Positions 1-7,600 of a stretch of 14,953 bases of DNA are shown piece by piece. Where the stretch lies: the NCBI GenBank assembly GCA_025353235.1, contig JANXQZ010000440.1, forward strand, positions 1-14,953, given 5' to 3'. Position 1 is the first letter of the stretch, and every line of letters starts with the position of its first letter. The translations under genes and the position numbers were made by a program. The notes beneath the pieces are model-generated. The model saw only the letters and a program-made list of their open reading frames with translations. It ran no database searches and was not told where the DNA came from. Origin of the DNA: Bryobacterales bacterium (GTDB lineage Bacteria; Acidobacteriota; Terriglobia; Bryobacterales; Bryobacteraceae).

Positions 1-352
1 CGAGGACCGCGACCAGCAGGCGTGAATGGTCATGCGCAACGTCTCCAAGGGGGTTTTCGATCACAGCGGCCGCGACTTCCTCGGCAGTTAACACGAACAC
101 ACGCGCGGATACTCCAAGCCGTTTAGATATGCCTTCTTCGATTTGTAGAGCAGGGTTCCGCGAACCTGCTGTGGGCACCGTGAAAACAACGTTACCGCTG
201 TTCAGAAGCGTGCGCACTTCGGTGTAGCCGAGATCTGTGACCAGTTCACGCAAGTCCGCCATCGCCACTCGCTTCGCGCGCCCGACGTTGATTCCCCGGA
301 TGAAGGCTACCTGCCTGCCAGACTTGTTTGGCACTGCCATAACGTTCTTCAT
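1..352 (-). CDS. DUF1697 family protein, 3'-truncated by window edge
   Basis: Reading leftwards from ATG at 352-350, an uninterrupted frame of 117 codons reaches the window edge, so the C-terminus is missing. The visible protein begins MKNVMAVPNKSGRQVAFIRG and contains INVGRAKRVAMADLREL followed by TLLNSGNVVF. These are the hallmarks of the DUF1697 family: a RGINVG motif near the N-terminus, a (M)ADLR helix, and an SGNVVF strand. Full-length members are usually about 170-180 residues, so roughly two thirds is present. The biochemical function of the family is not known to me. No clear Shine-Dalgarno sequence precedes 352; the in-frame ATG at 340-338 is an alternative start and would still leave the conserved RGINVG motif intact. 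It is transcribed divergently from the VOC genes, only 27 bases away. Confidence 0.85.
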   Translation of the reverse strand, partial: MKNVMAVPNKSGRQVAFIRGINVGRAKRVAMADLRELVTDLGYTEVRTLLNSGNVVFTVPTAGSRNPALQIEEGISKRLGVSARVFVLTAEEVAAAVIENPLGDVAHDHSRLLVAVL

Positions 353-379
353 AGTAAGATTACAAGTTGCTAGCATCTC
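353..379. promoter_or_regulatory. 27-bp divergent intergenic region
   Basis: This short gap separates the starts of the leftward DUF1697 gene and the rightward VOC pair, so promoters for both must overlap each other or the coding sequences. A TAAGAT hexamer at 355-360 on the plus strand could be a -10 element for the VOC genes, and TGTAAT on the minus strand (364-359) could be one for DUF1697. Neither has a convincing -35 partner at normal spacing, and neither start has a good ribosome binding site. The regulatory role is inferred from layout rather than from strong motifs. Confidence 0.25.
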
Positions 380-826
380 ATGGCTGAACATTCACTGGTA
401 CCATACCTCTGCGCGAAGGGCGCGGCTGACGCGATTGCATTTTACAAGAAGGCTTTTGGAGCGACGGAAGTCTGGCGTATGGCTGGTCCAGATTGAAAAG
501 TAATGCATGCCGACATGAAAATCGGCGACTTACCTTTCATGATCTCCGACGAATTTCCCGAGCATGGAGCGGTAAGTCCGCAGACACTGGGCGGGGCTGC
601 CGTAGTGCTCACTCTAACCGTCGATGATGCTGATGCCACATTCGCGCAAGCCGTAGCCGCCGGGGCAACTGTGCAGAGACCGGTTATGCTTCAGTTCTAT
701 GGTCATAGATCGGGGTATATCGTGGATCCGTTCGGCTACCGCTGGGCCATTTCCACTGTTGTCGAAGAGTTGACACCGGATGAGATGCAGGCGCGCGCGG
801 CCAAATTATTTGGAGGCCATCAATGA
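380..826 (+). pseudogene. PhnB-like VOC family protein, interrupted by one in-frame TGA
   Basis: A 148-codon frame from ATG 380 to the TGA at 824-826 encodes a complete VOC (glyoxalase/bleomycin-resistance/PhnB-like) protein except for one TGA at 494-496, codon 39. Before it the frame reads LVPYL...FYKKAFGATEV WRMAGPD; after it, KVMHADMKIGD, a DEFPEHG segment, and RSGYIVDPFGYRW. Relatives normally have a GPDGKVMHAE-type turn, so TGA replaces what should be GGA (Gly), one G-to-T change. The intact next gene aligns across the site without a gap and has Gly there. The stretch from ATG 503 (107 residues) remains open and could be annotated as a short VOC protein, but it lacks the first beta-alpha unit of the fold and has no good ribosome binding site. 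Possible explanations are a recent nonsense mutation, a sequencing error or stop readthrough. Intact relatives are small soluble proteins with paired beta-alpha-beta-beta-beta modules; the substrate cannot be told. Confidence 0.8.
812..816 (+). promoter_or_regulatory. Ribosome binding site of the second VOC gene
   Basis: GGAGG lies six bases before the ATG at 823, inside the last codons of the preceding VOC frame. It fixes 823 as the start of the second gene and implies translational coupling through the ATGA overlap. Translation of this downstream gene could therefore continue independently even if ribosomes stop at the early TGA of the first gene. Confidence 0.75.
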
Positions 827-1209
827 ACCAGACCATCATTCCATACATATCCATACGCAATACGGGGGACGCTATTCACTTTTATAAGCGCGCCTTTGGA
901 GCCACTGAGGTGATGCGTCATACAGATGACAAAGGCCAGATCCGGCATGCAGAAATCCGCATCGGGAATTCGATTCTGATGATGCACGAGGAAGTTCCCG
1001 AATTTCCGGAACTGCGCAGCATTCAGGCCTTTGGAGGTTCACCCGTAAATATTTTCGCCTACATTGACGACGTGGATTCGCTCTATGCGCAAGCGGTATC
1101 GGCGGGGGCCAAGGCGCTTGGGCCGGTGGAGGATAAGCCGTATGGGCGATCCGCCGGAGTGGTGGATCCGTTCGGGCTCACTTGGTGGCTTTGTACGGCT
1201 CCCGCCTAA
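823..1209 (+). CDS. PhnB-like VOC family protein
   Basis: This gene encodes a 128-residue single VOC protein (glyoxalase/bleomycin-resistance/dioxygenase fold, PhnB-like subgroup). The family signatures are IIPYISIRNTGDAIHFYKRAFGATEV at the N-terminus, RHAEIRIGNSILMMHEE (residues 41-57), DVDSLYAQAVSAGA in the second module, and SAGVVDPFGLTWWL at the C-terminus, where the DPFG...W motif closes the fold. Its length is normal for the family. Members include metal-dependent enzymes and binding or resistance proteins; residues alone do not identify the substrate, and I do not assign phosphonate metabolism from the PhnB name. It overlaps the preceding broken paralogue by ATGA and is its tandem duplicate: the two align along their whole length. 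Its TAA stop overlaps the stop of the convergent response regulator by four bases. Confidence 0.9.
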   Translation: MNQTIIPYISIRNTGDAIHFYKRAFGATEVMRHTDDKGQIRHAEIRIGNSILMMHEEVPEFPELRSIQAFGGSPVNIFAYIDDVDSLYAQAVSAGAKALGPVEDKPYGRSAGVVDPFGLTWWLCTAPA

Positions 1210-1643
1210 GACACTGCCCGATTAACGCAACCCAGCGCGAGTCGCTTTAGCCAGGCGCCAATCTCTATAAACTCATCCAGATGAGTGGGCTTTCGAATAT
1301 AAGCATCTATCCCGGCTGCGCGTGCGCGTTCCCGGTCGCCTGGCGAATCGGAGGACGTGAGCACCGCCACCCGAGTTGCAGTGCGGCCACCAACTCTCCT
1401 GATCTCCTGCAGCAAACTGATTCCGTCTCGGCCAGGAAGATTAAGATCAAGAACGATTAAGTCCGGCTCATCCTCTTTGTCGGCCCGGAGCTGGCAGAAA
1501 TGTTTGAGAGCGCCGTCCGCGTCGCCCGCCACGAATACCTCGCAAGCAAGTCCGCTTTCATCGAGAGCGTGCCTGATTAGGAATACATCGCCTGGATTAT
1601 CCTCCACCACCACTATCTGCCGCAATCCTGTTCGTTCGTTCAC
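1206..1643 (-). CDS. Stand-alone response regulator receiver, Rcp1-like
   Basis: A 145-residue CheY-fold receiver with no output domain. Visible residues of the phosphorylation site are E14-D15 (VVVEDN), the acceptor D66 in LIVLDLNLPGRDG, T96 in VLTSSD and K118 in IRKP. The NPGDVFLIRHAL helix and the extended loop before D66 are typical of the Rcp1 subgroup, the small receivers that partner phytochrome-type kinases. It starts with GTG at 1643, inside a GTGA overlap with the kinase stop; GGAG at 1654-1651 is correctly spaced, and an ATG at 1647 is out of frame. Coupling to the giant kinase upstream makes it the obvious phosphate acceptor for one or both kinase cores (inference). Without an output domain it should act by protein contact, either as a phosphorelay intermediate or as a soluble effector. 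Confidence 0.93.
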   Translation of the reverse strand: MNERTGLRQIVVVEDNPGDVFLIRHALDESGLACEVFVAGDADGALKHFCQLRADKEDEPDLIVLDLNLPGRDGISLLQEIRRVGGRTATRVAVLTSSDSPGDRERARAAGIDAYIRKPTHLDEFIEIGAWLKRLALGCVNRAVS

Positions 1644-4600
1644 TCATAATCTCCGGCGGCGGGCAAAGTAAAAAAGAAGGTGGCCCCGCTGCCCAACTCG
1701 GATTCTACCCAGATTCGACCGCCGTAGCGCTCCACCACTCGCTTGGCGATCGCCAGTCCCATTCCGATCCCTGAATATTGGTCTCTGTAGAGACGCTTAA
1801 ACACCCCAAAAACATACTCTTTATAAGCAGGCTCGAAGCCGATTCCATTGTCGGCGACCGCGAATTGGCACCATGCGCCTTCACAGGTGGCGGAAATGTG
1901 AATGCGCGGCGCTCCTTCACTGCGGTACTTCAAGGCGTTTCCGATCAGATTTTCAAACAGCCGGGAAATCTGAACTTCTGGAACCGAGACCGCCGGAAGT
2001 ACGCTGGAGGACACTTCGGCGCTGCCATTCGCGATCTGGCCCGCCAGATTGGCCAACGCCCGCTTCAGAGCTTTCTCGGCGGAGACAGGGGTCGGCTTTT
2101 CAGCCCGATCACCAACTCGTGAATACTCCAGCAAGCCCAGAAGCAGCTGTTCCATCCGCTTCGCCCCGTTCACAGCGAAGAGGATGTATTGGTCCGCGTC
2201 CTCGTCCAGCTTGCCCTTGTATTTTTTGGCAAGCATCTGCGTATAGATTGCTACCATCCTGAGAGGTTCCTGCAAGTCGTGGCTCGCGGCATAAGCGAAC
2301 TGTTCCAAGTCCAGGTTAGAACGGCGGAGCGCTTCCTCGGTCAACTTTTGCTCGTGGATGTCGGTGGAAGTGCCGAACCATTTCACCACCTTCCCGTGCT
2401 CGTCCCGACCCGGCTCGGCGCGGTTTAGGAACCAGCGATAGATTCCGTCCGGCCCTCGAACACGCGCTTCTGACGCGAAGTGCCTGCCTTGTTCCAGCGC
2501 TTCCTGCCAGAGCTCAAGAAAGCCGGTAACGTCATCAGGATGAAGGATGGAAGACCAGCTCTCGCCCAGATCCGATTCGGGGCCGAAGCCGGTGTAGGCA
2601 TACCATTGAGGATTGTTGTAAAGAATGCTGCCATCCGCATGCGCGGCCCACATGAGGTCGGGCAGGGACTCAGCCAGCTCGCGGAATTTACGCTCGCTCT
2701 CCTCCAAGACTTCGCGCGACTTCCTCAAATCGTCGATGTCGGTGTTGGTGCCGAACCAACGCACGATCTGGCCCCTGGAATCGCGCAGCGGCTCTACCCG
2801 CGTCAGAAACCAACGGTAAATCCCATCGCTGCGCAGCAATGGAAACTCCATTTCGAAGGGTACGCCGCTTCGGATAGAGGCCGGCCAACGCTCCATCACT
2901 TCCGGCAGAATCTTCGGATCGTGGACCGATTGCCAGCCCCATCCCTCCATTTGCTCCGGCGCGGTGCCGGTGTATTCGTACCAGCGTCGGTTATACCAGA
3001 AAATATAGCCGTCCGCACGCGCGATCCAGGCGAGCTGAGACACAGAGTCGATCATGGACCGTAACTGCTCTTCGCTCTCGCGCAACGCGTCCTCGGCGTG
3101 CTTGCGCTCGGTGACATCCTGCACCACGCCGATGAGCCGGACAGGATTGCCTCGGTCATCCCGAAGCAGGGAGCCGTGGGAGTTGATCCAGCGAAGGCTC
3201 GCCTCCTCCGGCTGGAACCGGTACTCCGCCCGATACTGCTCGCCTCCAGCCAATGCGGTTTCCAGGGCGGCCTCCACATCGGCCACGTCGTCCGCGTGTA
3301 CGCGGCCCAGCCAATCCTCGGGCCGGATAGTTCCGCGCTTAAAGCCAAGGATGCGGGCGGCCGCATCGGACAGAGTAATGTGAGAGGCCGGATCGCGGCT
3401 CCAGATTCCTAAACGAGCCCCTTCCAGCGCCATCCGGAGTTCGTGCTCGCTCTGTTGCAAGCGCGTTGCTGCCTGGGTTTGGTCCGTGATGTCGCTCACC
3501 ACCCCTACGAGATGTAGCTGCTTCCCATCCGATCCTAGTTCGACGCGGCCCAAGAACTCGACTGATCGTGGGACGCCGTCCATGCGGCTGATCCGGCAAG
3601 TGGCATGGAACAAGTTTCCTGGCTGCATCGCCTCAGTAAGCGCTGTTCTAAATGCGTCGGCATCCTCAGGGTGAATCGCCGTTTCCAGGAATTGTGCTGC
3701 GCTCAGGGTTCCATCTGCGCGGGTGCGCCCGAAAATTTCGTACATCCTCTGGTTCTCCCAGAAGCCACGATCCTCCTGCATGTACCAATCGAACACTCCC
3801 AGGCCGGCTGACTCCGTCGCAATATGGAGCCGTTGGGCAGTCTGCAGCAAAGCCGTTTCCGCCTCTTTACGGTCAGTAATGTCCTGCTTAACCGCGTGGA
3901 GTCCAATCACTCTGGATTCAGAATCGGTAACCGGGAAATAGCTGGCGAGCCAGATCCGTTCCACTCCCGGCCGGGCGGGTGTGATGCCTCGGAGCTCTAT
4001 ATCCTGAGCGGGCTTGCCGGACGCAAGCACCTCTTTCAAAATTGGTACCAATTGCCCCGCGAGCCCCGGAAGCACTTCGCCCAGAGAGCGGCCAAGGTGA
4101 TCCGCCACCGACAGCCCGTTCATCTCGGCTAGCCTCTGATTCACTCGAACGTAGCGCAGATCGGTGTTGAAAAAGGCGAGCCCTATCGGTGCGCTTTCAT
4201 ACAGTGTTTCAATTTCTGCCTGCCGGATTTCCGCCAGATGCCTGCTATCTTGAAGGGCCTGTTCCGCCTTCTTGCGAGCCGTAATGTCCTCCACCACGGA
4301 TACGGCATACTTCGGGACCCCGGAACTGTCCCGCACAAGTCCAACCGTGAGGTTGATCCAAATCACGGAGCCGCTCTTATGAAAGTAGCGCTTCTCAATG
4401 GAGTACGAGCTCAGGTCTCCGCTCTTCAGTCGGGCGTACTGCTTCCGATCGACTTCCAGATCCTCCGGGTGGGTAATGTCTTGAAAGGTGATCCCGAGCA
4501 GTTCTTCTCTAGCGAAACCCACGATGTCGCACAAACGCTGATTCACCATGAGCCAGCGTCCGTCCAGTCCGACGTGAGCCATGCCGACAGCAGCCTGTTC

Positions 4601-7600
4601 GAAGGTCGCTTCAAATACTTCCTGCCTCTCGCGTGTGAGTTGCAGGAGGCGGGCATTCTCCAAGACCGACCACAGACGTTCGGCAACTCCCCGCAGGAAG
4701 GCGATGTCAGTCTCCGTCCACGCACGCGGAGCCGAATGCTCTGCCGAGAAACTGGCGCGCCAAACACCGTTCCGATGCAGCGGAATAGTCAGACAAGATC
4801 GGGTCTCAAGGCTCAGAGATGCGACGACCGGCTCGCTAGGCATAGTCGCCTGGGCAAAGTCGATGTCATTGAGAGCGCAGGAAGCTCCTAGATATGCGCC
4901 AACCTCAGTAATGGCCATCTCGACCAACTGGCCCGGTTCCGAGATCTGCGTTAGCTTTGCGCTGAAGTCGAGAAGGAACTGCCGGTTCGCCTCGGCCTGC
5001 TTTCGAGCTGTGATGTCGACCGTTACGCCGACCACGCGTTCCGGACCTCCATCCGGCGCGTAGAGAGCGCGTCCGCTGACTGCTATCCAGGCCAGTTCGC
5101 CTCCAGGACGCTGAACGCGAAATTCGGATTTGAGATCGGATCGCTGTTGGATCGCAGCCTCCAGCTCCTGTTGGATTGCCGGGCGATCTTGAGGGACGAT
5201 GGCCTCCCACAGATGGTCCCGTGTAAGCCGCCCGTCCAGGGGCAAGCCGAGGTCTTCCTTGCAGCGCGGCGAACACTCCAAGTCCCCTGTAGACAAGCCT
5301 AAATCCCAGGTTCCGAGCTGGGCGGTATCGGTGGCGAGGCGCAAGCGCTCTTCACCTTCCCTCAGCTCGCGCTCCACCTGTTTGCGCTCCGTGATGTCGC
5401 TATTAACGCCGATCATCCGCACCGGGCGGCCGGAACCATCGCGAATTACCTTCCCTCGGCCCGCCAGCCAATGAACAGATCCATCCGGGAACACCACTCG
5501 GAATTCTGCATCATAGTCCACGTCTTGTTCGAGCGCGAGCTGCGAGGCTCTGACCACTACAGGGCGGTCTTCCGGGACTAAGAGCGCTAGAAACTCTTCA
5601 TAGCTGGTGGACCTTCCATCCTCGGGCAGACCGTACAGCGATTTCAAGCCGCCATGCCAGGAGATCTCGCTGGTTGATACATTCACATCCCAAGTGCCCA
5701 TGCGAGCCGCGTCCAGGGCCAGGCGCAAGCGCTCTTCATTCTCCTTAAGGAGTTGTTCAGCAAGTTTGCGCCAAGTGATGTCCCATACCACTCCGATCAG
5801 CCCAGTAGCGTTCCCCTGTTCATCATTCAGAACGCGGCCTTGACCCTGCACCCAACAAATCTCTCCATCAACGCGCAGTTGGCGGAACTCAATCTGGTAC
5901 TCGGCACCATTCTTGAGGGCTTCCGAAACCCGCTCTTGGAGGACCGCACGGTCTTCCGGGTGAACGCTTGCCATGAAGCCTTCGAGTGTCCCGTCGAACG
6001 AGCCCGGCTGCATCCCCAGCATCAACTCGATGGACTCGGACCATTCCACGACACCGGTTCGCGTGTTGAAGCTCCAAACACCCATGTTACCGGCTTGCAA
6101 CGCGAGATCGCGCTGTGTGCCGGTACTCCGCAGAGCCTCTTCCGCCTGGCGCAACGACGTGAGGTCAACTACGAAACTGGCAGCTTGAACCGGTCCACCC
6201 TCGACCGCGTCGAGCCGTGCGCCGCTGACCAAGATCGGAACGCGGCGTCCATCTTTGGCCATGTACTCCTTTTCATAAGCCGCACTCCGTCCTGTAGCGA
6301 GGAGTTGACGGACCGCCTCTGCATCTTTATGGGCAAACTCAGGGGGAGTAAGCTCGTCCCACCGGACCCGGCCATCCGCAATATCTTCTTCGCTATATCC
6401 GATCAACTGCAGAATCGCTGGATTGCAGTAGGCGAGAGTTCCGCCAGGGTGGCCTATCAGAATGCCGACGGAACTCGATTCCACCAGTTGTTGAAAACGA
6501 TTTTGGCTCTGGCGGAGCACTTGCTCCATCTGTTTTTCCGCCGTGATGTTGTTGTTCACCTCGATGATGGATTGCGGCCGACCGCTGCCATCGCGGTGCA
6601 GGGCCCAATGGCTGGCGACCCACACCGCGCTCCCATCTTTCTTTCGCTTCTTGAGCTCTCCAGTCCACTCACCATCTCTCAGCAGATCTTGCTCTATCTC
6701 CGAAAGCGGTTTTGGGAACTCGGTGTGAAGCAGTTGGTAGGCCGACTTGCCGACAGCCTCTTCGCTGGACCAGCCGAAGAGCCGCTGGGCGCCGCGGTTC
6801 CAGATCAAGATGGTGCCGTCGAGCCGACGGATCATGGCCTGAGCTAAATCCAGCGTATGAAACAGCTCTTCGAAGTCGCGATCGATGGCGTGGTTTCCGT
6901 GTGACATCAACGGGACGGCCGGGCTGAATTTTTCAGCATCTGGCCGAGCGGCAACATGGTCCGCAACCGAAACGGAAAACGAGAATATCGCACCCTTGCC
7001 CAATTCTCCGCTGGCCCAAATACGTCCGCCGGAGCGCTCAACAATGCGTTTGCAAATCGCCAAGCCTATGCCCGTTCCAGTAGCGTCTTTTTCACGCAGA
7101 CGCTCAAACACGCCGAAGATGCGTTCCGCATGCTGCGGATCGAAGCCGATGCCATTGTCCTGGACGGAGACCACCCACTCGTTCGATTTCATCTCGGCAG
7201 ATATGCGCACTCTGAGGGGCACATCGGGACTGCGGTACTTCAGTGAGTTGCCGACGAGGTTTTGAAAAAGCTGAGAGAACTGCCCCGTATCGCCTATTAC
7301 AACCGGGAGCGGATCGTGTACGATCTCGGCGTGCGCCTCCTCAATGGAGACCTTCAAATTTTGCAAGGCGGTCGCCAGGGCTTCTTCCAGCGGGACCGGA
7401 TCGCGAATGTCAGCAGGCTCACCGGCTACGCGCGCATAGGCGAGCAGATCGCGCAAGAGCGCACTCATCCGGGAGCTGGCGTCGGTGATCCACTTGATGA
7501 ATTCGTCAGCCTGCGCGTCCAATCTGCCCTTGTACATGCGGCCGAGCAGTTGACTGTAGCTTCCAACCGTCCGCAGGGGCTCCTGCAAGTCGTGACTGAC

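Noticed and set aside
494..526. Selenocysteine at the in-frame TGA of the first VOC gene; a 5-bp stem (GCCGA/TCGGC) lies 12 bases downstream.
   Set aside because: The stem is short, its loop lacks the features of a bacterial SECIS element, and the family has glycine rather than cysteine here. No selenium-related gene is in view.
5753..6847. A 364-codon plus-strand frame antisense to the kinase.
   Set aside because: The minus strand here clearly encodes PAS domains 4-6. The antisense frame has no recognisable domain and is the usual shadow of a GC-rich gene.
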